DNA from: Trachythela sp. YZ-2020
Lineage: Eukaryota; Cnidaria; Anthozoa; Malacalcyonacea; Clavulariidae
DNA: 64,000 nucleotides
Assembly (NCBI GenBank): GCA_016169945.1
Contig: JADLSH010000387.1
Span: forward strand, 1,674,001-1,738,000
Direction of reading: 5' to 3'
Made by a program: the position numbers and the translations under genes. A model generated the notes under the pieces. That model had not been told where the DNA came from and did no database searches. It was given only the letters and a program-made list of their open reading frames with translations. Below are positions 23,334 through 35,136 of this stretch, piece after piece. Positions within the stretch are counted from its first letter, which is position 1. The number at the start of each line of letters is the position of its first letter.

Positions 23334-23701
23334 CAGCATTCTGAGAGACAATTTACAGTAATATAGTGAATACTTCGCTTCATTTCTATTTGGGGCTCCA
23401 TTTAGTTGGGGGCCCCGGGAAAATTTCCCCCTTTGATTTTGCGCTCGTTGACATAAAGACAGAATCTTGCCTACTCTGCATGGACACTAAGTAGATATAC
23501 TTTTTTGAAAAGGGAATTTATCAAGCTTGGTCCGTTATTTGTGCTCGGAACATTGCATAAATGCAATTTATGAACCGTGTATAAAGTTAGATTTGCATCA
23601 CAGCGTACAGCACGAGCATACTTTTGCTAACGGATTTATCTGATTTATATGTGATGACCATAGTACGTTATACTAATTTTAATGATGTATATTTTTCCCA
23701 G

Positions 23702-23905
23702 AAATTTGTCGCAACAATGTGGATTTCTGCCATAGCTTTGGCACTTACCGATATATATATGCAGAATATGCTCCGTACAGCTCGACAAAAGAAGATCCTC
23801 GAATATGGACAAGAGGAGAAAGAGCTGTATTTGGGTCACTAAAATGGTTCATCTGGGGTTTGTGCATTGTTTGGCTCATATTTGCTTGCCACTATAACTA
23901 TGCAG
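23702..23905 (+). CDS. Acyltransferase gene, exon 12, with frameshift in an AT run
   Basis: The frame set by exon 11 gives KFVATMWISAIALALTDIYM, then runs to a stop at 23840-23842. The expected continuation (EYAPYSS, WTRGERAVFGSLKWFIWGLC, WLIFACHYNYAG) is in the next frame from 23761. The switch is at (AT)5, 23751-23760; one AT unit fewer would keep frame and would also give the phase-1 donor that the next exon needs. Confidence 0.8.
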
Positions 23906-24064
23906 GTGGGTCTGCTTGAAAGTGCTAAAAACCGATAATCTATTTCTTGTTATTTGAATAAGGCATAAAGTAGATAAACTAAAGTTAACGTTGATAAACT
24001 AAGTATGATTTCTAATTGAAGAAATACTGTGCAAAATATTTCTCTTAGAAAACAAAATCAATTA

Positions 24065-24526
24065 GGGACCGGTCATAAAGTATGTGTACTGGGGGGTGGA
24101 GGGTAATCCAAAATACTACCATAAAATTTCGCACCCCCCAAAAAGCGTCGGAAAATATTTAATACCCCCCTCAAAGGCGATGAAATGTTTCGTACCCCCC
24201 CTCCCAACCAATCACCCTCCCCCGAAAAAATTTGAGCATTTCCATAAATTTAATAGTGCTCTTTTACACCACATCTATATCCAATCCGTATTTTTGTATG
24301 CTTGCCAGTATTCCATTAATAGGACTTGCCTGACTATCTTTTCCGTACCTAATAATAGAGTCAAAAAAGGCCCGGCCATGCGCATTATTTATGGATTTAT
24401 ATCAACAGAACGTCGTGACGTATTTCATATCTTTTTCAATATATCTTTTTCATATCTTTTTATTGTTTCGTACCCTCCACAACTTACCATCCACCCCCCC
24501 AGTACACATACTTTATGACCGGTCCC
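24065..24526 (+). mobile_element. Harbinger-type MITE (462 bp) with TTA target duplication
   Basis: Ends GGGACCGGTCATAAAGTATG and CATACTTTATGACCGGTCCC are perfect inverted repeats, extending inward through GTGTACTGGGGGG. TTA flanks both sides (24062-24064, 24527-24529), the PIF/Harbinger target pattern. No ORF of known family. Confidence 0.8.
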
Positions 24527-24668
24527 TTAACAACAGTTTATATTATCACACCAATGCCATACATGCAGTCATACATACTTAGCATGTGCTATAAAAATTG
24601 TTAGTACATCGCGGGGAAACGCACCAAAACAGTTGAATTGTAACAAACCTTTCTTTTACCTGTTGTAG

Positions 24669-24825
24669 GTGATATATTACTCACGATGTATCAGTATTCT
24701 CTTGAATACTTTCACGTCTGGAGCTTTTTTATGTTCCATTTGACATGTGTACTCATGTGTCTCTACGCATATACTAAGAATGGGACCACTTTTCTAGTTT
24801 TTCTTTCTCAAAAGCAAATGCATTG
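24669..24825 (+). CDS. Acyltransferase gene, probable penultimate exon, degraded
   Basis: Acceptor CTGTTGTAG is followed in the expected phase by an open frame ending at TGA 24823-24825. It contains CVLMCLYAYTKNG, which fits the family's post-PLSRLT segment. The expected PLSRLT motif itself is only partly present (S-R-L in another frame near 24709), and no convincing donor is seen, so the exon is probably damaged or misdefined. Confidence 0.4.
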
Positions 24826-27210
24826 ACTTGGCAGTTCCTATTTTTATAATATTATTAAAAATAGATTTAATTCTCAAATGAACACAATTTTATATTTCTG
24901 TCTAACTACATTGTCGAAATATATAGGACAGTTTTCTTTAACATTTATACTAGATTTATTTATGTATTTATTAAAAGTAGGCATAGAAGAAGGTAGCAGT
25001 GTGCAAAGTATAAAGTGTGTGTGCCTGACAGAACAGTATCAAAAAATATATTATTTGTATTACACCAGTAGCAGTACAGTATGTATCTTCTATTTATTTA
25101 CACCATCTTGATGTTAAAAATTCAAGGAGGGGTATGAGACCATTTTTTGAATAATTGAGGGCACCAAATAATTTCTCGAATGCATGGGAGGGGCACAAAC
25201 CATTTTTCAAATTATATAAAATAGCCTCCAGCCCCCCATGATAAGGTATCTGATGGATTTTCACTTGAAACATCCTACAAATGATATTATTATCTATTAC
25301 AACTTAATGCTTGGCTTCCGACATTCTTTCCCTTTAGCTGTATAACATTTTACTTATGTATGTAATGAAATTTCTGAATCTGCTACAGAATGTCTATGAA
25401 ATTTGTTATGTTTTCACAGTGATAAGTATATGGCATAATATAGCGAATTTACTATCCCGATTGTAAACCGTCATAACTTTTCCCAAATTTATTGTTTTGC
25501 CCTGAAATATTTTGTGAGGATATGCTAGAACTTTTTACTAGATCCTAACAGTCTATCTCAAAATCAGGCAGGGCGTTATCTATTTTTATTGAAAATTTAT
25601 CAAAATTTAATGATTAACTTTGAATAAATTGACATCATCTATCATTTTTGAGTGTTCGATATGACCCAAATGTGCATGACTGGTTATGCAAGCGTGTTTA
25701 AAACAAATACTGGGTTGTACTTGGCAAACAGATAAATATAGAACCAGATTTATAGCGTTTTGAAACGACCCCAGTGAAAACAGTGATTTTTAGGCCGGTG
25801 CAAGAGAGATATACCAGTTAATATGTATTTAAGTCATCAATCCTGGGAATCATGAGGATATAATTAAACTATTCTCATGTATCTAAACATATTATGACTG
25901 TGATCAAGATGTTCAATCTTGGCATACATTGAAATAAGAAATATTTCTAGTTTTCAGGTAATGAATACATTTAATTTCGTCATTATATTTTTGTTTGTTT
26001 TCACCTATGTTTGTTTTCTACCACGTGCCCTATATCAACAGATTTCCGTCGTAATTGCTGTTTATAGACAATGGAGGCGAATGCGCCATTGACCCGTTCT
26101 AAGCCAGATAAATTGGTGGTCAGTGGTTTAGGCGTAATGTTTATCTTCACCTGATTGTTAGATATATAATTCCATTTTAGGTTTAATTAAGTAAGTAATT
26201 CCTTTAAGTCATATAAATTATGCAGCATACATCATACATTATGACGTCACACTGGCACTGATGTACAACATTGAGACTCCTATTCATTACACATCGTTTA
26301 CGCTGGTAAGAAAACGTATAGTGCTTAAAACTAGTAAGTAGTACTAGAAGTTACTACCGCAAAGAAAGTGCTGCCTGACATATCCAGTGTTGATGTCAGA
26401 TCAGTGGTTGATCATAAGTAAAGACAGCTTAAATACTCATTGATTAAATTTCTAAATAAATATATAAGATTCAGTATTATATAAAGATCCAGAGGTTATG
26501 TACAAATACATTCATCAGGCTGCATTGTTGCCTCCTCTGCAGGCAACTCGATGACGAACGACAGAATGACGCAATATTTTATAGAGCAAGAGGATGGTAA
26601 CAGGGGATCGTGAGAGTGATTGATGCAAGTCAGAGACCAATAGCTCCCAATCTCTTGACGTGCTCTGTTAAATATTGCACAATTTCTCCGTTTTCCACCG
26701 AGCTGCTTGCGGATGAAGCTAGGCTTCTGAATGTATACTTTTATACAACACGGCCGCTCACGTTGTATACATTACAAAACTAACAGCAACAACAACACAA
26801 CAAAGACAACTGTAACGTCAACGTTAACAATGGCATACCGACAACAACGGCAACATTAACGACGGCAACGACATAACTGATTTTATTATCAGAAACCAAA
26901 TGCTGGAATCAGAACGTTTTAGCATATAATACATTGATAACATGAAGATACAAAGCAAAATAAAACAAACGGGGTAGTTTGAAAGCGAACTAATCCAAAC
27001 AAGGTAGTTTGCAGCATTGTAGATCTACTGCGTTATGGGTTTGATTAATCAAACGTTTTACTGAAAAGCATGTTATAGGACGTATATAGATTGCTAAGAA
27101 TAAGGTTTATTCAGGTGAAATTAACGACATTCAGTAGGTCTCTGGCAGCAAAGTAAATGAGAATAGATTTTTTTAACAATGTATATACTGACTACTGTAT
27201 CTTTTTTCAG

Positions 27211-27717
27211 GTGACCTATTTTCTAGCCCAGGGCCTTTTTTAACTAATGTACTGGAGGGGCAAAATCCCCCCCAGCCCCCATGTTCGCCCCCCCAGTAAG
27301 CTATTTTTGCCCCCCCAGTGAAGGTCCCTTTTGTCCAAAGTATAAGCCAAAAATGGAAAAAAACTGAGTTTAGAGGAAAGTTATTGTATTCTCACAACAA
27401 AACCTGGCCCGTTTAGATGGGATATATCAAAAATTGTCTCTGAAAACGCAGGAAATCAAGCCACAGAGACTCAAGAATACAAAAATTTTCTGGGGGAGAA
27501 CCCCCAGACCCCCCTTCGCCTTCATACACATATAATATACCACCTACTTGTTACGTCCCCTTTCGTCGATGCCCCCCACTGATGATTTCTTAAAAAAGGC
27601 CCTGTTCTAGCCGCATTGGTGTTAACCTACGTAATTGCCTTTATTATCTCAGTTGTGGTGGAATTACCATTTGCAAACCTGGAAGCACTTGCCTGGAAAA
27701 GATGGGAAAAGAAATAA
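27211..27717 (+). pseudogene. Acyltransferase gene, terminal coding exon split by a MITE
   Basis: After CTTTTTTCAG the exon encodes VTYFLA, is interrupted at 27229, and resumes after 27612 as ALVLTYVIAFIISVVVELPF then ANLEALAWKRWEKK and TAA (27715-27717). The final membrane span and the E-x-P-F..LE motif are typical of the C-terminus of the family. Confidence 0.85.
27229..27604 (+). mobile_element. hAT-type MITE (376 bp) in the last coding exon, 8-bp target duplication
   Basis: Starts CAGGGCCTTTTTT and ends AAAAAAGGCCCTG, perfect inverted ends. TTCTAGCC is duplicated exactly on both sides (27221-27228, 27605-27612). 8-bp duplication plus CAGGG ends indicate hAT. The body contains C-rich and G-rich runs and no ORF. 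Confidence 0.9.
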
Positions 27718-30700
27718 ATTATCCCGCTCTTCATTTGTGTAGTGAAAATGTTCGCATTTGGATATTCTACTTTGTATATGTAACACTGGATCAGTGAAAC
27801 TGCAGTATATAGTTCGATGTAAGATGTATATATATATTATATAGTAGTGGTGATTGAATTTAAGCAAGCAATCCAGTATATAATCTACTGGGCATGGAAA
27901 TACCAAAAAATGGGGTAATGTATCCGCAAGTGGTGAGCTTTTCGTTAGGGTCATAAAATTTCACGTTAGCTCGCAAGTCATATAATTATACAATTTACAT
28001 TGGGGTAAGAGTTCTTGGAACGTATATCATCAATTATACAAGGGTTTTTTCAATCTTCCTTCAGGTAGGATTTTGGGGTTTCCCATGCAACTTCCCTCAA
28101 AATAACTGGAAATTTTCCGACATGCAGGCTTTTGCCAGCGTATAAGGTTTGCCAGTTAGCGCTGCAGTACTGCTTACTGCTAGTCTGACTGTTACTACTA
28201 ATACTAGCCTGACTACACTAGCCTGACTAGTCTAGTACTTACTGCTTTGCAATGTTTTATTTAGAGTTTCACTTTCAAACGGCTTCCTCAATGCTAGCAA
28301 ACCTTCCTCACGGGTGGTACCATTGATAAACACAATATAGTCTATATCATTCTTCTTCTATCTTCAATTGCCGTTTCATTTAATTTCTACCGGCTTTTAC
28401 AAAAATGCACTTTCTAAATCGAATAGGTACAGTTACTATCAATCAACACGATCTATCAATGTCTATCTATTCCTGCTGGTGACTATCCATAACTGTTGAC
28501 CATCAATACAGCTTACAACTTCGCATTGTTCGTCATTACCGGGGTGTAAAATATTCAGCAGACATATCCGAGGGCTTACTCCAGTACTTATTACCCATGC
28601 ACGCTCATTCTTAGCGTGAGAAATGACGTCTGGGTTCGCAGGCTACTACAGGCGTGGCTGGGGAACTTAATGCCAAAAATGCCAGTTTTGGCCAATTTTG
28701 AGCTTTTGATATTATTTATTTCCTTTACTGAGACGTCATTACACTGATGAATACAATGATTGAGTTTATATTTAGACATTGGATCATATTCAATTTCGAG
28801 GAAGTGACCACAGTGCATATCTACAAAATACAAAACATGGACACTCCGAAAACGTATAACATGCATTCAACGTTTCCTGATGACGACAGCAAGATAGTCG
28901 AAAGTTTGGCTAAAAATGAATAGCCAAGAGTGTCCATTGCTTTGTATTTTCTAAAATTATTAAATGGAAGCCGTAACGCATGTATACTTTCTGTATATTC
29001 TAGACATATCAAGTATGGAGTGGTATACTATATATATAAAGACTCAGCTGAGTTGCGTTCACTTTCTATGTACCTCTACTGATCTAGAGATGGTAGACGT
29101 CGTATTAGCTGAACTCTAGACGGAGAAACGCTTGCTTTCATTAGTGATGTAGACCGTGCAGGACTATCCATGAGTCGGTACAAAAAGGAGACACCATTTT
29201 CATGTGGAACTATTTTGGTAGCTTTTGTACCACGTCAGCTTCTATCACCGCTACACATAGCTCCAGACTGAAAGAATGCAGAGGATATATGGTGGTCATT
29301 TTCGCTTATTAGTAGACGACGGATACCGTCGCTTAGTTTTTTTCGGTCAGTTCCAAGTTAAGGTACGGTAGATCGACGCTTCAATCGAGTCCTGACTTGG
29401 GACAGAATCCTTCCAGCACTGCCATCGCGTCATGACGTGCTCATGTAGAAGGTTGTCCTATTCTAGCGGAGTCACTGCTAGCAGTCCGTTTGCTCATGCT
29501 CACCAGCTGTAGCTATGTCAAGGGATTATACACACGGTTAATCAACCGGCGAGGATCCCTCTGCGAATGAAAGACTCTTTCGGCAAGGTAACTCGGAATG
29601 TAAGTTTTGACTGTTGCGTTCTCAGTACACCAGGAGAGTTTGCTGCGGGCACCGAGTCGATCCGCCACCACTGTATTGTGGACAATCCCTTCAACACCGA
29701 TTTCTTGTAGTAAATGTAGATGAAGTATTCTCTTAATTAAACAAATTGAAGGTCACTATCTATTTAAATGAACTACAAGTGAAGTCTAGTGCTCTGATTG
29801 TCTCTATTAACTATGGACTAGATAAGCATGTGATCAGTATTATTATTTACAGGCCCTCGACAAGACACGCTTTTGAGAAAGCAAAAAAATTAAACCTCCT
29901 TCAAGCATTGCACTCTTGTTAACCCCTTTTCAAATTTCGGAAGGGTGCGCTCTCAAATGGCCGCACTGACCACTGTTAGTGCTGTTTTCAAATTATGACG
30001 TCTAGCGCGTCTGGAAAATTTTTGTCTTGCATTCCCCCTGCCAAATATTTGACTGCTCTGATAATTGACCAGCTTGCAACTGTTTATATTCATAGCCATA
30101 AACTGCTACTTGCCATTTTGTGCATTCAACATAATAGATACACCACAGCGCTAGCCCATACTGCTAGTTTCATCCCTTCTTTCCCTTGTTTATATCTCAT
30201 TTGAATCTCAAATATACTGCATGTGCATGTATTTTTGTTGTGAAATATTCAAAGATGTGCAAGTTCTACAATGTTGGGCATGATCCTTTAATCCTACCTT
30301 AGCGTTAGCGAACAGAGGGCAATAAGCTCGGTCAATAAGCTATTTATTATAATGGCTATGTAAGACAAACAGAATAACTTCAAAAAATATTATATTTTTA
30401 ATTTAAGAACATTGATAAATTGTTTACAACATTTTTGCAAATGAAGCCAGTTGAATGCATAATTTAAAATTCAAAAACAAAATCTTAATATCTTTTCATT
30501 GGCTAACAGAAAAACAAGGACAAATTTTACTGGTTTTATATCGAAAAGTTACAAAACAAGAGTTTTTACAACGTTCATTCGTCTTTGTCTTCATCGTGAG
30601 CATTGTCATTCGTCTTTGTCTTCAACGGACCGTACTGCTTTTTTACGACCGCTCACGAACCAATCAGAATGCTCTATTTTGCAGATGGACCGCCTGACCA

Positions 30701-31124
30701 TATAATAATTGTAAATTACTAATTACTTTTTGAAGGTAACGAGTAACCTTTTGCAAAAGTAATTTTGCGTTACTTCTGTGTACTTTTTTTCTATTTTCCA
30801 ACCGTACAAATTCCTCATTTTGACGAGTTTGTTTCTAGTAGTTTGAAAATCGTTTTTGTTTTTAATCGAAGAGGCCTGAGGTGTTACTAATCAACGATCA
30901 TAGATGATGGTAAATACTTCATGACATCGTACTGTTGTGTAGCCTTGCTTTGGACAGTGCGAAATCAACGAATCTAAATAAGAAATTAAGAATATTATCT
31001 TATTAAAAAAAGTAAAATTTCGCAATAACTTAATGGATTTCGTTCAAAAATCCACCAAAAGCAAGAGCTTGATTAGGAGAACATTAAATATGTGCGTTGT
31101 ACACTATGTTTTAATTTTGTTATT
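27718..31124. other. No gene recognised; one GC-richer island
   Basis: AT-rich sequence without supported exons. At 29.08-29.70 kb base composition becomes clearly less AT-rich, preceded by TATATATATAAAG at about 29028, but no long ORF or known RNA is recognised there. 30.5-30.7 kb holds a short direct repeat (CATTCGTCTTTGTCTTCA). Confidence 0.4.
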
Positions 31125-31855
31125 CTAATTTGCTCCACCATTCTCTGCATGGATTTCGGCGAAAACGCTCCACTCAAAGTGCTCTGATTAATGTTGTAGA
31201 CCAATGGCTCCAAAACATAGGTAATGGTGAGATAACGGCTGTAGTTTTCTTGGATTTAGCAAAGGCGTTCGATAGCGTTAGGCATCCTCTGCTTCTGGAA
31301 AAAATGCAGGCCATTGGGGTTAGGGACATTGAACTAGCTTGATTAACCTCATATTTAAGTAACCGTCAACAACGAGTAATCTATAATGGTACACACCTCT
31401 ATGCTTGTCTACAATGCTACTGCTCTTCCATTACTGGATTATTGCGACGTAATCTAAAGCTAAACTTCAAAGACTGCAAAACAGAGCAACCAGGATGATT
31501 CTAAAACTTAATTCAACAATTCCTTCAGATGAACTTCCCCACCAACTTGAATGGCTCAAACTTGACGAGAGGAGACGTTTGCACAAAGTTATCCTTATGT
31601 ATAAATACCTGCACCAAGAACAGGAAGCTGTACAGATTAACACCATTCGCTGTATGGACATACATCATTACAATACAATAAACAAGTGTGATTACGCCCT
31701 CCCCAAACCAAAAACTGAGCAGCTGAAAAGGACATTTGGGTATTCAGCAGCCCAATTATGGAACACCATGAGACATGACATCAAGGACTGCAGTTCCTTG
31801 GAAGCTTTTAAGAGCTCTTATGTGAAATATTTCATTTCCAGTCGCAAAACTTGAT
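31125..31855 (+). pseudogene. LINE fragment: RT start joined to RT C-terminus (internal deletion)
   Basis: HGFRRKRSTQSALINVVDQW and VVFLDLAKAFDSVRHPLLLE (the RT A-block) are followed after a stop by SYLSNRQQRV, then directly by the non-LTR C-terminal region: LQRLQNRATRMILKLN, RRRLHKVILMYKYLHQ, and GYSAAQLWNTMRHDIKDCSS. The YxDD core is missing, so roughly the middle of the RT is deleted. The tail is open (31495-31854). Clade likely L2/CR1-like. Confidence 0.65.
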
Positions 31856-31898
31856 TTTTATTAACTTTTATTAACACTATATGTTTTTTAGAGATATT

Positions 31899-32040
31899 TC
31901 TATTCATCATCAATTCATCATCAATTCATCATCAATTCATCATCAATTCATCATCAATTCATCATCAATTCATCATCAATTCATAATCAATTCATCATCA
32001 ATTCATCATCAATTCATCGTGAATTCATCATCATCATCAA
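31899..32040 (+). repeat. 11-bp minisatellite ATTCATCATCA, about 12 units
   Basis: Nearly perfect head-to-tail ATTCATCATCA units with a few substitutions, ending in a TCATCATCATCA run. It sits about 45 bases downstream of the LINE stop codon and probably represents, or grew from, the LINE 3' terminal repeat. Confidence 0.85.
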
Positions 32041-32980
32041 CATCAGCAGACCCCACTTTTCTCCCCCTCAACTGTCAAAACGAGCACGTCTACGACAGTG
32101 AGTTCTATATATATCTGAAGCAAGAACTTCTGATGTTCGGCCTATCTGAAACGTGAAGCCAATATGGCGGAAATTGACGTCCAAAATCTGTGAAGGTCGT
32201 AAACGTTTTCATACCACTATTCCCAGTTTTTCTAACGATTCGTATCGTTAATCAAATTATCAGTTCAATTTTCGTAAACTCGCGTTCTTATTGGTCAATT
32301 TGTACCACGTGTGTGCATTTTATATAGCAACAACGCACGGCCGTGCCGTTATAGTTTATATGAGCACGGCAAGATTGCGCCCGAATTCACGAATGGAAAA
32401 GTTTATAAGATTTCGTTTATTTTAAACCGAAGACAATCCCAAAACCACGAAGTGGCCAAATTTCTAAAATAATTCCGTATTTAAACGTAAACATGTGTTG
32501 TTTATTTAGTTTATTTTACGAATTTACGGAATATAAGTTGTGAATGAGTGGCGAAGCCGGTTGAAAATATATTCGTAATTCGGCAGACAGATTCAAAACT
32601 ACAACGAGGTTGTTTCTTTTTAAAAGCTATTTGTCGTTTTAAAATATTCTAAAAACACTTTTGAATATTATCAAAACTAAACAAGGAACTAGTAAACAGT
32701 TAGTTCAACAAAGTTTATAGAATGTTTTTGCTCATAATTCATAAATAAAAAAATACCGCCAAAGCGTTTACTCAAATTGAATATTAAAACGTTTAAAACA
32801 CTCTTTGTTCGTGCATTATCGTGATTTACAAGCACTCGTTCACGAACAAAGAACTCGAAGTTTAATACTCAGTATGAAACTCTCGTTCCTTGTTCGTGAA
32901 CTCGTGCTTGTAAATTTCAGCTTCGAAACGACTACAGAAGATAATGCCTTTTTGTAACGTTATAACTTCGTTCACATTTA
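32041..32980. other. No gene; imperfect long hairpin at 32826-32922
   Basis: TTTACAAGCACTCGTTCACG (32826) pairs with CGTGAACTCGTGCTTGTAAA (about 32895-32917), with GAACAAAGAACTCG facing CTCGTTCCTTGTTC inside. The rest is AT-rich without coding signal. Confidence 0.5.
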
Positions 32981-32989
32981 AATGTCTCG

Positions 32990-34390
32990 ATTGTTCGCTC
33001 GCTGTCCATCCAAATTCTGCGATAGTTATCGTTGGGGATTTTAATCAATTCAAACCAGCAATTTTTGCTCCTCTTTTAAACTCAAGTAACTTGTCACAAA
33101 ACCGACCAGAGGAAATAATATTCTCGACCATGCTTATTTAATCTTGTCACACCACTATGATACTGTCATTCTGCCGCCTCTTGGTTTATCGGACCATTCC
33201 AGTGTTCTTCTCAAACCAACTGAAAAGCAGGCGCAAAGTCTACCATATCTGGAATTCAAAGGCGTGACTGTAGAGCTTCCAATAGAAGGACTCTGATTTC
33301 TACCTTGGAGGCTGTTAATTGGATTCCCCTCTATCGGTTAAATTCATGCGAAAATCAACTTAATACATTCCAGTCTGTCATCCTTGGTGCCTGTAATACC
33401 TGTGTTCCTGCGCGCTCCGTTAAGCTTCATCAGTGATAAAGCTTGGGTGAGAGGTGATTCGCAGCATTATATACACCGTAATAAAGTGATAAAACTCTGC
33501 AAACTTGCTCGCCGTCGGTTCTATCCACTGACCTATACTAAATGGACTGAGTTCGCAATCTACTTTATCAGGAGCTCGGTGTCCTCACCAATGCTGCAAA
33601 TGCGTTGATAAAAGGCTCGTGTTTTTAATTCTGATATATTTCAGACTAAAAAAAATGTTAATTTTGTGCTTTTGAGTCAATTTATACTAAATGTGATTTT
33701 TAAGAAATTGGGGGTCTGTCAAGTATGTTTTTAACTGTTAACTAAAGCCGTAAATGTTTATAAAAAAATCTCAAATAGCCGTAGAAAACTTTACAAAAAC
33801 ACAGTTTTTTACTCAGTACAATATCTGGAAAGCTTGTAGGCAAAAAATTTTCAATTCAACAGCAGAATAATACTTACATAACACGGCAAATTTTATGAAA
33901 AATATAGCATAAATACCAGCAATCATCGATGGCCCGAAGCTCTTGTTGTGGTCGCGTATAAAAACATACCGAAGCCATCTGCAACAGGAAAATATACTCC
34001 TATCTTTGAGAAAGTTGTTCTCAACTCGAAAGTAAAAAATTTGAAGAAAACAACACAGAATTGACAAATTTAAAAATCAACTTTGTCTTTTCAAAAACAC
34101 AATTCGCCCACGAAACAGCCCGCGAGCACAAACAACATTAGGAAAATATTGGCATGCGGTAATTTTCATCGACGCGAGGACCTATATGACGTCAGCAACG
34201 GTGAGGACACTTTTTGACCTCGAGCGCTCAGTCCATTTAGTATAGGTCAGTGGTTCTATCAAGACAAAATTAGCTGTATGCAAGATACTAATCCTAACTT
34301 AAAAATTACTGCGTAGATTTTGGGGAACATTTGACAGTTAGTCAACTAGAGGATAACACTGGATTAAACCACAAATTTTACAATTTTCCA
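32990..34390 (+). pseudogene. LINE endonuclease fragment interrupted by a MITE
   Basis: IVIVGDFNQFKPA and, further on, PPLGLSDHSSVLLKPTEKQA are the GDFN and SDH motifs of LINE apurinic endonucleases; SDKAWVR and IKLCKLARRRFY follow. The frame is cut at 33524 by a MITE and resumes at 34254 with FYQDKISCMQDTNPNLK, the expected continuation. Several frame changes exist outside the MITE too. Confidence 0.65.
33525..34253 (+). mobile_element. 729-bp MITE with TTCTAT target duplication
   Basis: Inverted ends CCACTGACCTATACTAAATGG... and ...CCATTTAGTATAGGTCAGTGG (27 bp perfect, with more pairing after a short gap at GTGTCCTCACC). TTCTAT occurs on both sides (33519-33524, 34254-34259). It lies inside LINE coding sequence, which reads across it. 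Superfamily not assigned. Confidence 0.75.
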
Positions 34391-34449
34391 ACATTCTTTA
34401 CTCCAAAATGCAAAATAAAACGTAATTATATTTGTATTGAATAATATGA

Positions 34450-34800
34450 ATGTATAATAAAATTACTATAACTGACTGTAGTCGTGGAAAAAAGACTATG
34501 CAAACGTTTCTCCATAGTTTATATTTTTCTTCAAACACTAGCTTTAATGTTAAATTAAATAATGGTATATTCCAAGATTTTTTAAGGGGCCTCGATTCTC
34601 CCCCCGGCTCTCCGCTTCCTACTCCCCTGGTTTTAGAAATAGCAAAAAGTGAGGAGAACATCTGTACGAGGGACCATGCAATAAACCATCGTGGTTCGAG
34701 TTTAGACCTTGTGTTACCAGACGGCAAAGGACAAGATAAGAGGTCCAACAATAACAGGGCAATACGACAAGGTCAACAACAACACAGGGAGAATAGAGAG
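34450..34800 (+). other. Open stretch of unknown nature flanking the Harbinger element
   Basis: An ORF (34450-34881) starts here and runs into the transposon TIR, so its end is not its own. It shows no recognisable domain. The right flank of the transposon (39380-39683) is also open, with a basic stretch; whether the two once formed one coding sequence is not supported. Confidence 0.25.
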
Positions 34801-35136
34801 CTTAAGATCGACGACGGGAGAGGACGACGACGGGGCACCGGAAATAAATTGACCGCTTTTCCGGAAATGAACGCGTCATGAAGTAAACATTTCTCCCGTC
34901 GTCGTCCTCTCGACGACGGGAAAATCATACTTTTGCCGTAGTCGCTACAACGTGAGTTTTTATTTCTGTTTTTCGCCTTTAATTTCAATATAATTTCTTA
35001 ATTTAACCTAGAAAAAGATAAATTCTTATCCAAGCACCCATTCAGCCGCATTATATACAATTTTTATGATATTGGAGCTTCATTTTTATTTGTTTTTTGG
35101 CGGCAAAGTGACAGGCGAATTTGTTAAAGTTTCGAA

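Larger units (their letters stand above)
7698..27717 (+). pseudogene. NRF-6-like (nose resistant to fluoxetine) acyltransferase-3 gene, 5'-incomplete and interrupted
   Basis: Exons read as one protein with an extracellular NRF domain followed by the multi-pass acyltransferase-3 domain, the architecture of C. elegans NRF-6-like proteins (membrane acyltransferase family; substrate in this organism unknown). Exons: 7698-7849, 8246-8309, 9688-9775, 10193-10377, 10733-10906, 11973-12063, 13591-13683, 19376-19535, 20291-20373, 21901-22032, 22345-22492, 23702-23905, about 24669-24825 (uncertain), and 27211-27717 (last, split by a MITE). All junctions are GT-AG and splice phases agree through exon 11. 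No start exon was found. Two lesions argue against a working product: a +2 frameshift in an (AT)5 run (23751-23760) and a 376-bp MITE in the terminal exon. About 525 residues are readable before the last two exons, compared with roughly 650-800 for the family. It could be one allele of an otherwise working gene, or an assembly error at the microsatellite. Confidence 0.85.

Noticed and set aside
24084..24518. 144-codon plus-strand ORF
   Set aside because: Lies entirely inside the TTA-flanked MITE and is made of its C-rich ends.
31899..32040. CRISPR-like array
   Set aside because: Units are 11 bp with no spacers; this is a eukaryotic minisatellite.
31881..32156. His/Ser-repeat protein ORF
   Set aside because: It is only the translation of the ATTCATCATCA minisatellite.
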